Assembly: GCF_032854445.1 (NCBI RefSeq)
Contig: NW_027018047.1
Location: 1-64,000, forward strand
Direction of reading: 5' to 3'
Source: Liolophura sinensis
Lineage: Eukaryota; Mollusca; Polyplacophora; Chitonida; Chitonidae
Length of the DNA: 64,000 bases
The notes beneath the pieces were generated by a model. The model was not told the DNA's origin. It was given only the letters and a program-made list of their open reading frames with translations, and searched no databases. This document shows, piece after piece, positions 35,201 to 47,102 of this stretch (the stretch's first letter is position 1; every line of letters begins with the position of its first letter). Both the position numbers and the translations under genes were made by a program.

Positions 35201-36667
35201 GTACAACTGAACACTGACCCACTTCAGTAAGGTGCCAAAAGATGCAGAATTGAGCCAGGCATCGGCAGCTGTTGAAAAATTGCAAATTTCACAGGTTTCC
35301 ATGGAGTAAGAGCCGTTGCTGGGCACGTGATTGTGACATAAATGATCATTCAATTGTCACTACAGGCAACAGTATTGGTCGGAGAGCAACGCGGTTTGCA
35401 CCATTCGATTTCTCGTCACAAAATTCGTCGGATTAGCCTCTTACCAGCAGCACTGGAACAGTTTTTCCACTTTTGCATTTTTGCCTGGTCTTTTTGTTAA
35501 TTGAAACCGGCTACACTGTACTCTGTACAATCGCGACTGGTCATTACTATATTCAACTTTTGACTCTAAGTTATGTGCCCTTCGGTAGCCCAGAAGACCT
35601 GAAATCTTTGGGCCAAGCCCATTTAATTCACCCAGCAATTGTCTTACTTCTAAGTCCAAGACAATCTCAATGTCTTTATCTACGTGTAGAAAAACCACAC
35701 CATTTGTACATAAAAAACACAAGGTACTTGATACAGTCTGCTGTAAAAAGTACAACTGACCACAGACCCACATGAATAAGGTGCCAAAAGATGCGGAATT
35801 GAGGCAGGTATCAGCAGCTGTTGAAAAATTGCAAATTTCCCTGGTTTCCATGGAGTAAGAGCCGTTGTTGTGCACGTGATTATGACATCAATGATTATTC
35901 AATTGTCGCTACAGCCAAAAGTATTGGTCGGAGAGCAACGCGGATTGCACCATTCGATTTCTCGTCACAAAATACGTCGGATTAGCCTCTTACCACCAGC
36001 TCTGGAACAGTTTTTCCACTTTTGCATTTTTGCCTGGTCTTTTTGTTAATTGAAATCGGCTACACTGTACTCTGTACCATCGCGACTGGTCATTACTATA
36101 TTCAACTTTTGACTATATGTTATGTGCCCTTCGGTAGCCCAGAAGACGTCAAATGTTTGGGCTAAGCCCATTTAACTCACCCAGCAATTCCCTTACTTCT
36201 AAGTCCAAGACAATCTCAATGTCTTTATCTACGTGTAGAAAAACCACACCATTTGTACATGAAAAACACAAGGTACTTGATACAGTCTGCTGTAAAAAGT
36301 ACAACTGAACACTGACCCACTTCAGTAAGGTGCCAAAAGATGCGGAATTGAGCCAGGCATCGGCAGCTGTTGAAAAATTGCAAATTTCCCTGGTTTCCAT
36401 GGAGTAAGAACCGTTGCTACGCATGTGATTATGACATAAATGATCATTCAATTGTCGCTACAGCCAAAAGTATTGGTCGGAGAGCAACGCGGATTGCACC
36501 ATTCGATTTCTCGTCACAAAATACGTCGGATTAGCCTCTTACTAGTAGCACTGGAACAGTTTTTCCACTTTTGCATTTTTGCCTGGTCTTTTTGTTAATT
36601 GAAATCGGCTACACTGTACTCTGTACAATCGCTACTGGTCATTACTATATTCAACTTTTGACTATAA
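32276..36667. repeat. 8-monomer higher-order repeat, copy 2
   Basis: The monomers start at 32276, 32825, 33374, 33923, 34472, 35021, 35570 and 36119, all exactly 549 bp apart, so the unit is 4392 bp. Every rare mark of copy 1 is present in the same order. I saw only a few single-base differences, for example AATTGGAAATT near 34732 where copy 1 has AATTGCAAATT. Such high identity between units but clear divergence between monomers within a unit is the classic sign of a recently homogenised higher-order repeat. Confidence 0.92.
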
Positions 36668-36965
36668 GTTATGTGCCCTTCGGTAGCCCAGAAGACCTGA
36701 AATCTTTGGGCCAAGCCCATTTAACTCACCCAGCAATTGTCTTACTTCTAAGTCCAAGACAATCTCAATGTCTTTATCTACGTGTAGAAAAACCACACCA
36801 TTTGTACATAAAAAACACAAGGTACTTGATACAGTCTGCTGTAAAAAGTACAACTGACCACAGACCCACATGAATAAGGTGCCAAAAGATGCGGAATTGA
36901 GGAAGGTATTGGCAGCTGTTGAAAAATTGCAAATTTCCCTGGTTTCCATGGAGTAAGAGCCGTTG
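36668..36965. repeat. Remnant of a third 8-monomer unit
   Basis: This half-monomer repeats the start of the 8-monomer unit (GACCTGAAATC, AGTCCAAGACAATC, the A cassette and GGAAGGTATTGG). It then switches near 36966 to a different sequence (GTTGCTGCGCACG, ATGACATCAATGACC, GGCCGGACAGC) typical of the tail of the 38316 monomer. The switch point marks the right edge of the 8-monomer domain and must be an exchange within a monomer. Confidence 0.8.
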
Positions 36966-38625
36966 CTGCGCACGTGATTATGACATCAATGACCATTCAA
37001 TTGTCGCTACAGCCAAAAGTATTGGCCGGACAGCAACGCGGTTTGCACCATTCGATTTGTCGTCACAAAATACGTCGGATTAGCCTCTTACCAGCAGCTC
37101 TGGAACAATTTTTCCAATTTTGCATTTTTGCTTGTTCTTTTTGTAAATTGAAATCGGCTACACTGTACTATGTACCATCGCGACTGGTCATTACTATATT
37201 CAACTTTTGACTATATGTTATGTGCCCTTCGGTAGCCCAGAAGACGTCAAATGTTTGGGCTAAGCCCATTTAACTCACCCAGCAATTGCCTTACTTCTAA
37301 GTCCAAGACAATCTCAATGTCTTTATCTACGTGTAGAAAAAACCACACCATTTGTACGTGAAAAACACAAGGTACTTGATACAGTCTGCTGTAAAAAGTA
37401 CAACTGAACACTGACCCACTTCAGTAAGGTGCCAAAAGATGCGGAATTGAGCCAGGCATCGGCAGCTGTTGAAAAATTGCAAATTTCCCTGGTTTCCATG
37501 GAGTAAGAGCCGTTGCTGTGCACGTGATTATGACATAAATGATCATTAAATTGTCGCTACAGCCAAAAGTATTGGTCGGAGAGCAACGCGGATTGCACCA
37601 TTCGATTTCTCATCACAAAATACGTCGGATTAGCCTCTTACCAGCAGCACTGGAACAGTTTTTCCACTTTTGCATTTTTGCCTGGTCTTTTTGTTAATTG
37701 AAACCGGCTACACTGTACTCTGTACAATCGCGACTGGTCATTACTATATTCAACTTTTGACTATAAGTTATGTGCCCTTCGGTAACCCAGAAGACCTGAA
37801 ATCTTTGGGCCCAGCCCATTTAACTCACCCAGCAATTGTCTTACTTCTAAGTCCAAGACAATCTCAATGTCTTTATCTACGTGTAGAAAAACCACACCAT
37901 TTGTACATAAAAAACACAAGGTACTTGATACAGTCTGCTGTAAAATGTACAACTGACCACAGACCCACATGAATAAGGTGCCAAAAGATGCGGAATTGAG
38001 CCAGGTATCGGCAGCTGTTGAAAAATTGCAAATTTCACTGGTTTCCATGGAGTAAGAGCCGTTGTTGTGCACGTGATTATGACATAAATGATTATTCATT
38101 TGTCGCTACAGCCAAAAGTATTGGTCGGAGAGCAACGCGGATTGCACCATTCGATTTCTCGTCACAAAATACGTCGGATTAGCCTCTTACCAGCAGCTCT
38201 GGAACAGTTTTTCCACTTTTGCATTTTTGCCTGGTCTTTTTGTTAATTGAAATCGGCTACACTGTACTCTGTACAATCGCGACTGGTCATTACTATATTC
38301 AACTTTTGACTAAAAGTTATGTGCCCTTCGGTAGCCCAGAAGACCTAAAATCTTTGGGCCAAGCCCATTTAACTCACCCAGCAATTGTCTTACTTCTATG
38401 TCCAAGACAATCTCAATGTCTTTATCTACGTGTAGAAAAACCACACCATTTGTACATGAAAAACACAAGGTACTTGATACAGTCTGCTGTAAAAAGTACA
38501 ACTGAACACTGACCCACTTCAGTAAGGTGCCAAAAGATGCGGAAATGAGCCAGGCATCGGCAGCTGTTGAAAAATTGCAAATTTCCCTGGTTTCCATGGA
38601 GTAAGAGCCGTTGCTGCGCACGTGA
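36966..38625. repeat. 3-monomer-spaced duplication, left copy
   Basis: From the switch point at 36966 through monomers 37217 (B) and 37767 (A), the sequence matches 38614-39962, at a spacing of 1647-1648 bp. Shared marks are GACATCAATGACCATTC, TTGGCCGGACAGC, TTGCTTGTTCTTTTTG, GGTAACCCAGAAG, GGGCCCAGCCC and AAAATGTACAAC. The 37217 monomer has one extra A in GTAGAAAAAACC near 37336. The 38316 monomer (B) is marked by ACTAAAAGTTATG, TTCTATGTCC and GCGGAAATGAGCC, marks that reappear at 53690 and 58631. Confidence 0.8.
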
Positions 38626-39962
38626 TTATGACATCAATGACCATTCAATTGTCGCTACAGCCAAAAGTATTGGCCGGACAGCAACGCGGTTTGCACCATT
38701 CGATTTGTCGTCACAAAATACGTCGGATTAGCCTCTTACCAGCAGCTCTGGAACAATTTTTCCAATTTTGCATTTTTGCTTGTTCTTTTTGTAAATTGAA
38801 ATCGGCTACACTGTACTATGTACCATCGCGACTGGTCATTACTATATTCAACTTTTGACTATATGTTATGTGCCCTTCGGTAGCCCAGAAGACGTCAAAT
38901 GTTTGGGCTAAGCCCATTTAACTCACCCAGCAATTGCCTTACTTCTAAGTCCAAGACAATCTCAATGTCTTTATCTACGTGTAGAAAAACCACACCATTT
39001 GTACGTGAAAAACACAAGGTACTTGATACAGTCTGCTGTAAAAAGTACAACTGAACACTGACCCACTTCAGTAAGGTGCCAAAAGATGCGGAATTGAGCC
39101 AGGCATCGGCAGCTGTTGAAAAATTGCAAATTTCCCTGGTTTCCATGGAGTAAGAGCCGTTGCTGTGCACGTGATTATGACATAAATGATCATTCAATTG
39201 TCGCTACAGCCAAAAGTATTGGTCGGAGAGCAACGCGGATTGCACCATTCGATTTCTCGTCACAAAATACGTCGGATTAGCCTCTTACCAGCAGCACTGG
39301 AACAGTTTTTCCACTTTTGCATTTTTGCCTGGTCTTTTTGTTAATTGAAACCGGCTACACTGTACTCTGTACAATCGCGACTGGTCATTACTATATTCAA
39401 CTTTTGACTATAAGTTATGTGCCCTTCGGTAACCCAGAAGACCTGAAATCTTTGGGCCCAGCCCATTTAACTCACCCAGCAATTGTCTTACCTCTAAGTC
39501 CAAGACAATCTCAATGTCTTTATCTACGTGTAGAAAAACCACACCATTTGTACATAAAAAACACAAGGTACTTGATACAGTCTGCTGTAAAATGTACAAC
39601 TGACCACAGACCCACATGAATAAGGTGCCAAAAGATGCGGAATTGAGCCAGGTATCGGCAGCTGTTGAAAAATTGCAAATTTCCCTGGTTTCCATGGAGT
39701 AAGAGCCGTTGTTGTGCACGTGATTATGACATAAATGATTATTCATTTGTCGCTACAGCCAAAAGTATTGGTCGGAGAGCAACGCGGATTGCACCATTCG
39801 ATTTCTCGTCACAAAATACGTCGGATTAGCCTCTTACCAGCAGCACTGGAACAGTTTTTCCACTTTTGCTTTTTTGCCTGGTCTTTTTGTTAATTGAAAT
39901 CGGCTACACTGTACTCTGTACAATCGCGACTGGTCATTACTATATTCAACTTTTGACTATAA
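38626..39962. repeat. 3-monomer-spaced duplication, right copy
   Basis: Monomers 38865 (B) and 39414 (A) repeat 37217 and 37767 with few changes. One visible difference is GTCTTACCTCTAAG near 39490 where the left copy has GTCTTACTTCTAAG. The following monomer (39963) starts a new register. Confidence 0.8.
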
Positions 39963-42159
39963 GTTATGTGCCCTTCGGTAGCCCAGAAGACGTCAAATCT
40001 TTGGGCTAAGCCCATTTAACTCACCCAGCAATTGTCTTACTTCTAAGTGCAAGACAATCTAAATGTCTTTATCTACGTGTAGAAAAACCAGACCATTTGT
40101 ACATAAAAAACACAAGGTACTTGATACAGTCTGCTGTAAAAAGTACAACTGACCACAGACCCACATTTATAAGGTGCCAAAAGATGCGGAATTGAGCCAG
40201 GCATCGGCAGCTGTTGAAAAATTGCAAATTTACCTGGTTTCCATGGAGTAAGAGCCGTTGCTACGCATGTGATTATGACATAAATGATCATTCAATTGTC
40301 GCTACAGCCAAAAGTATTGGTCGGAGAGCAACGCGGATTGCACCATTCGATTTCTCGTCACAAAATACGTCGGATTAGCCTCTTACCAGCAGCACTGGAA
40401 CAATTTTTCCACTTTTGCATTTTTGCCTGGTCTTTTTGTTAATTGAAATCGGCTACACTGTACTCTGTACAATCGCGACTGGTCATTACTATATTCAACT
40501 TTTGACTATAAGTTATGTGCCCTTCGGTAGCCCAGAAGACCTGAAATATTTGGGCTCAGCCCATTTAACTCACCCAGCAATTGCCTTACTTCTAAGTCGA
40601 AGACAATCTCAATGTCTTTATCTACGTGTAGAAAAACCACACCATTTGTACATAAAAAACACAAGGTACTTGATACAGTCTGCTGTAAAAAGTACAACTG
40701 AACACTGACCCACTTCAGTAAGGTGCCAAAAGATGCGGAATTGAGCCAGGCATCGGCAGCTGTTGAAAAATTGCAAATTTCCCTGGTTTCCATGGAGTAA
40801 GAGCCGTTGCTACGCATGTGATTATGACATAAATGATCATTCAATTCTCGCTACAGCCAAAAGTATTGGGTCGGAGAGCAACGCAGATTGCACCATTCGA
40901 TTTCTCGTCACAAAATACGTCGGATTAGCCTCTTACTAGTAGCACTGGAACAGTTTTTCCACTTTTGCATTTTTGCCTGGTCTTTTTGTTAATTGAAATC
41001 GGCTACACTGTACTCTGTACAATCGCGACTGGTCATTACTATATTCAACTTTTGACTATAAGTTATGTGCCCTTCGGTAGCCCAGAAGACCTGAAATCTT
41101 TGGGCCAAGCCCATTTAACTCACCCAGCAATTGTCTTACTTCTAAGTCCAAGACAATCTCAATGTCTTTATCTACGTGTAGAAAAACCAGACCATTTGAA
41201 CATAAAAAACACAAGGTACTTGATACAGTCTGCTGTAAAAAGTACAACTGACCACAGACCCACATGAATAAGGTGCCATAAGATGCGGAATTGAGGAAGG
41301 TATTGGCAGCTATTGAAAAATTGCAAATTTCCCTGGTTTCCATGGAGTAAGAGCCGTTGTTGTGCACGTGATTATGACATAAATGATTATTCAATTGTCG
41401 CTACAGCCAAAAGTATTGGTCGGAGAGCAACGCGGATTGCACCATTCGATTTCTCGTCACAAAATACGTCGGATTAGCCTCTTACCAGCAGCACTGGAAC
41501 AGTTTTTCCACTTTTGCATTTTTGCCTGGTCTTTTTGTTAACTGAAATCGGCTACACTGTACTCTGTACAATCGCGACTGGTCATCACTATATTCAACTT
41601 TTGACTATAAGTTATGTGCCCTTCGGTAGCCCAGAAGACGTCAAATGTTTGGGCTAAGCCCATTTAACTCACCCAGCAATGGCCTTACTTCTAAGTCGAA
41701 GACAATCTCAATGTCTTTATCTACGTGTAGAAAAACCACACCATTTGTACATGAAAAACACAAGGTACTTGATACAGTCTGCTGTAAAAAGTACAACTAA
41801 ACACTGACCCACATTTATAAGGTGCCAAAAGATGCGGAATTGGGCCAGGCATCGGAAGCTGTTAAAAAATTGCAAATATCCCTGGTTTCCATGGAGTAAG
41901 AGCCGTTGCTGGGCACGTGATTATGACATCAATGATCATTCAATTGTCGCTACAGCCAAAAGTATTGGTCGGAGAGCAACGCGGTTTGCACCATTCGATT
42001 TGTCGTCACAAAATACGTCGGATTAGCCTCTTACCAGCAGCACTGGAACAGTTTTTCCACTTTTGCTTTTTTGCCTGGTCTTTTTGTTAATTGAAATCGG
42101 CTACACTGTACTCTGTACAATCGCGACTGGTCATTACTATATTCAACTTTTGACTATAA
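39963..42159. repeat. 4-monomer higher-order repeat, copy 1 (D-B-A-D')
   Basis: The monomers start at 39963 (D cassette CCACATTTATAAGG), 40512 (B, GAAATATTTGGGCTCAGCC), 41062 (A, GGAAGGTATTGGCAGCTATTG) and 41611 (D', AAACACTGACCCACATTTA with TCGGAAGCTGTTAAAAAATT). The first three repeat 2197 bp to the right. The 40512 monomer has one extra G in ATTGGGTCGG near 40869. In the 41062 monomer, TTTGAACATAAAA and GGTGCCATAAGATG are unusual, and the latter recurs in the right copy. Confidence 0.85.
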
Positions 42160-43807
42160 GTTATGTGCCCTTCGGTAGCCCAGAAGACGTCAAATCTTTG
42201 GGCTAAGCCCATTTAACTCACCCAGCAATTGTCTTACTTCTAAGTGCAAGACAATCTAAATGTCTTTATCTACGTGTAGAAAAACCAGACCATTTGTACA
42301 TAAAAAACACAAGGTACTTGATACAGTCTGCTGTAAAAAGTACAACTGACCACAGACCCACATTTATAAGGTGCCAAAAGATGCGGAATTGAGCCAGGCA
42401 TCGGCAGCTGTTGAAAAATTGCAAATTTACCTGGTTTCCATGGAGTAAGAGCCGTTGCTACGCATGTGATTATGACATAAATGATCATTCAATTGTCGCT
42501 ACAGCCAAAAGTATTGGTCGGAGAGCAACGCGGATTGCACCATTCGATTTCTCGTCACAAAATACGTCGGATTAGCCTCTTACCAGCAGCACTGGAACAA
42601 TTTTTCCACTTTTGCATTTTTGCCTGGTCTTTTTGTTAATTGAAATCGGCTACACTGTACTCTGTACAATCGCGACTGGTCATTACTATATTCAACTTTT
42701 GACTATAAGTTATGTGCCCTTCGGTAGCCCAGAAGACCTGAAATATTTGGGCTCAGCCCATTTAACTCACCCAGCAATTGCCTTACTTCTAAGTCGAAGA
42801 CAATCTCAATGTCTTTATCTACGTGTAGAAAAACCACACCATTTGTACATAAAAAACACAAGGTACTTGATACAGTCTGCTGTAAAAAGTACAACTGAAC
42901 ACTGACCCACTTCAGTAAGGTGCCAAAAGATGCGGAATTGAGCCAGGCATCGGCAGCTGTTGAAAAATTGCAAATTTCCCTGGTTTCCATGGAGTAAGAG
43001 CCGTTGCTACGCATGTGATTATGACATAAATGATCATTCAATTCTCGCTACAGCCAAAAGTATTGGTCGGAGAGCAACGCAGATTGCACCATTCGATTTC
43101 TCGTCACAAAATACGTCGGATTAGCCTCTTACTAGTAGCACTGGAACAGTTTTTTCCACTTTTGCATTTTTGCCTGGTCTTTTTGTTAATTGAAATCGGC
43201 TACACTGTACTCTGTACAATCGCGACTGGTCATTACTATATTCAACTTTTGACTATAAGTTATGTGCCCTTCGGTAGCCCAGAAGACCTGAAATCTTTGG
43301 CCAAGCCCATTTAACTCACCCAGCAATTGTCTTACTTCTAAGTCCAAGACAATCTCAATGTCTTTATCTACGTGTAGAAAAACCAGACCATTTGTACATA
43401 AAAAACACAAGGTACTTGATACAGTCTGCTGTAAAAAGTACAACTGACCACAGACCCACATGAATAAGGTGCCATAAGATGCGGAATTGAGGAAGGTATT
43501 GGCAGCTATTGAAAAATTGCAAATTTCCCTGGTTTCCATGGAGTAAGAGCCGTTGTTGTGCACGTGATTATGACATAAATGATTATTCAATTGTCGCTAC
43601 AGCCAAAAGTATTGGTCGGAGAGCAACGCGGATTGCACCATTCGATTTCTCGTCACAAAATACGTCGGATTAGCCTCTTACCAGCAGCACTGGAACAGTT
43701 TTTCCACTTTTGCATTTTTGCCTGGTCTTTTTTGTTAACTGAAATCGGCTACACTGTACTCTGTACAATCGCGACTGGTCATCACTATATTCAACTTTTG
43801 ACTATAA
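42160..43807. repeat. 4-monomer higher-order repeat, copy 2 (D-B-A)
   Basis: The monomers at 42160, 42709 and 43259 repeat 39963, 40512 and 41062 with the same rare marks, including TTTTGCTTTTTTGCC just upstream (near 42063 and 39867), GAAATATTTGGGCTCAGCC and GGTGCCATAAGATG. The fourth position differs: the 43808 monomer is C-type and does not match 41611, so the unit is broken here. An extra T in CAGTTTTTTCC near 43150 and a missing GG in CTTTGGCCAAG near 43298 are likely minor indels. Confidence 0.82.
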
Positions 43808-46800
43808 GTTATGTGCCCTTCGGTAGCCCAGAAGGACGTCAAATCTTTGGGCTAAGCCCATTTAACTCACCCAGCAATTGTCTTACTTCTAAGTCCAAGA
43901 CAATCTCAATGTCTTTATCTACGTGTAGAAAAACCACACCATTTGTACATAAAAAACACAAGGTACTTGATACAGTCTGCTGTAAAAAGTACAACTGACC
44001 ACAGACCCAATTAAATAAGGTGCAAAAAAATGCGGAATTGAGCCAGGTATCGGCAGCTGTTGAAAAATTGCAAATTTCCCTGGTTTCCATGGAGTAAGAG
44101 CCGTTGCTGTGCACGTGATTATGACATAAATGATCATTCAATTGTCACTACAGCCAAAAGTATTGGTCGGAGAGCAACGCGGTTTGCACCATTCGATTTG
44201 TCGTCACAAAATACGTCGGATTAGCCTCTTACCAGCAGCACTGGAACAGTTTTTCACTTTTGCATTTTTGCCTGGTCTTTTTGTTAATTGAAACCGGCTA
44301 CACTGTACTCTGTACAATCGCGACTGGTCATTACTATATTCAACTTTTGACTATAAGTTATGTGCCCTTCGGTAACCCAGAAGACCTGAAATCTTTGGGC
44401 CAAGCCCATTTAACTCACCCAGCAATTGTCTTACTTCTAAGTGCAAGACAATCTCAATGTCTTTATCTACGTGTAGAAAAACCACACCATTTGTACATAA
44501 AAAACACAAGGTACTTGATACAGTCTGCTGTAAAATGTACAACTGACCACAGACCCACATGAATAAGGTGCCAAAAGATGCGGAATTGAGCCAGGTATCG
44601 GCAGCTGTTGAAAAATTGCAAATTTCCCTGGTTTCCATGGAGTAAGAGCCGTTGTTGTGCACGTGATTATGATATAAATGATTATTCAATTGTCGCTACA
44701 GCCAAAAGTATTGGTCGGAGAGCAACGCGGATTGCACCATTCGATTTCTCGTCACAAAATACGTCGGATTAGCCTCTTACCAGCAGCTCTGGAACAGTTT
44801 TTCCACTTTTGCATTTTTGCCTGGTCTTTTTGTTAATTGAAATCGGCTACACTGTACTCTGTACAATCGCGACTGGTCATTACTATATTCAACTTTTGAC
44901 TATAAGTTATGTGCCCTTCGGTAGCCCAGAAGACCTGAAATCTTTGGGCCAAGCCCATTTAACTCACCCAGCAATTGTCTTACTTCTAAGTCCAAGACAA
45001 TCTCAATGTCTTTATCTACGTGTAGAAAAACCACACCATTTGTACATAAAAAACACAAGGTACTTGATACAGTCTGCTGTAAAAAGTACAACTAAACACT
45101 GACCCACATTTATAAGGTGCCAAAAGATGCGGAATTGGGCCAGGCATCGGAAGCTGTTAAAAAATTGCAAATTTCCCTGGTTTCCATGCAGTAAGAGCCG
45201 TTGCTGCGCACGTGATTATAATATCAATGACCATTCAATTGTCGCTACAGCCAAAAGTATTAGTCGGACAGCCACGCGGTTTGCACCATTCGATTTGTCG
45301 TCACAAAATACGTCGGATTAGCCTCTTACCAGCAGCTCTGGAACTATTTTTCCAATTTTGCATTTTTGCTTGGTCTTTTTGTAAATTGAAATCGGCTACA
45401 CTGTACTCTGTACCATCGCGACTGGTCATTACTATATTCAACTTTTGACTATATGTTATGTGCCCTTCGGTAGCCCAGAAGACGTCAAATGTTTGGGCTA
45501 AGGCCATTTAACTCACCCAGCAATGGCCTTACTTCTAAGTCGAAGACAATCTCAATGTCTTTATCTACGTGTAGAAAAACCACACCATTTGTACATGAAA
45601 AACACAAGGTACTTGATACAGTCTGCTGTAAAAAGTACAACTAAACACTGACCCACATTTATAAGGTGCCAAAAGATGCCGAATTGGGCCAGGCATCGGA
45701 AGCTGTTAAAAAATTGCAAATATCCCTGGTTTCCATGGAGTAAGAGCCGTTGCTGGGCACGTGATTATGACATCAATGATCATTCAATTGTCGCTACAGC
45801 CAAAAGTATTGGTCGGAGAGCAACGCGGTTTGCACCATTCGATTTGTCGTCACAAAATACGTCGGATTAGCCTCTTACCAGCAGCACTGGAACAATTTTT
45901 CCACTTTTGCATTTTTGCCTGGTCTTTTTGTTAATTGAAATCGGCTACACTGTACTCTGTACAATCGCGACTGGTCATTACTATATTCAACTTTTGACTA
46001 TAAGTTATGTGCCCTTCGGTAGCCCAGAAGACCTGAAATATTTGGGCTCAGCCCATTTAACTCACCCAGCAATTGCCTTACTTCTAAGTCGAAGACAATC
46101 TCAATGTCTTTATCTACGTGTAGAAAAAACCACACCATTTGTACATAAAAAACACAAGGTACTTGATACAGTCTGCTGTAAAAAGTACAACTGAACACTG
46201 ACCCACTTCAGTAAGGTGCCAAAAGATGCGGAATTGAGCCAGGCATCGGCAGCTGTTGAAAAATTGCAAATTTCCCTGGTTTCCATGGAGTAAGAGCCGT
46301 TGCTACGCATGTGATTATGACATAAATGATCATTCAATTCTCGCTACAGCCAAAAGTATTGGTCGGAGAGCAACGCGGATTGCACCATTCGATTTCTCGT
46401 CACAAAATACGTCGGATTAGCCTCTTACTAGCAGCACTGGAACAGTTTTTCCACTTTTGCATTTTTGCCTGGTCTTTTTGTTAATTGAAATCGGCTACAC
46501 TGTACTCTGTACAATCGCGACTGGTCATTACTATATTCAACTTTTGACTATAAGTTATGTGCCCTTCGGTAGCCCAGAAGACCTGAAATCTTTGGGCCAA
46601 GCCCATTTAACTCACCCAGCAATTGTCTTACTTCTAAGTCCAAGACAATCTCAATGTCTTTATCTACGTGTAGAAAAACCAGACCATTTGTACATAAAAA
46701 ACACAAGGTACTTGATACAGTCTGCTGTAAAAAGTACAACTGACCACAGACCCACATGAATAAGGTGCCAAAAGATGCGGAATTGAGGAAGGTATTGGCA

Positions 46801-47102
46801 GCTATTGAAAAATTGCAAATTTCCCTGGTTTCCATGGAGTAAGAGCCGTTGTTGTGCACGTGATTATGACATAAATGATTATTCAATTGTCGCTACAGCC
46901 AAAAGTATTGGTCGGAGAGCAACGCGGATTGCACCATTCGATTTCTCGTCACAAAATACGTCGGATTAGCCTCTTACCAGCAGCACTGGAACAGTTTTTC
47001 TACTTTTGCATTTTTGCCTGGTCTTTTTGTTAACTGAAATCGGCTACACTGTACTCTGTACAATCGCGACTGGTCATCACTATATTCAACTTTTGACTAT
47101 AA
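43808..47102. repeat. 6-monomer-spaced segment (C-A-D'-D'-B-A)
   Basis: The monomers start at 43808 (C, with AAGGTGCAAAAAAATGCGG), 44357 (A, GGTAACCCAGAAG and AAAATGTACAAC), 44906 (D', CCATGCAGTAAG), 45455 (D', CAATGGCCTTAC), 46004 (B, GAAATATTTGGGC) and 46554 (A, GGAAGGTATTGG). The C monomer returns at 47103, 3295 bp on. The D'-B-A run 45455-47102 re-uses the monomers of the 4-monomer unit but without its D member. This places one unequal exchange near 45.9 kb. Confidence 0.8.
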
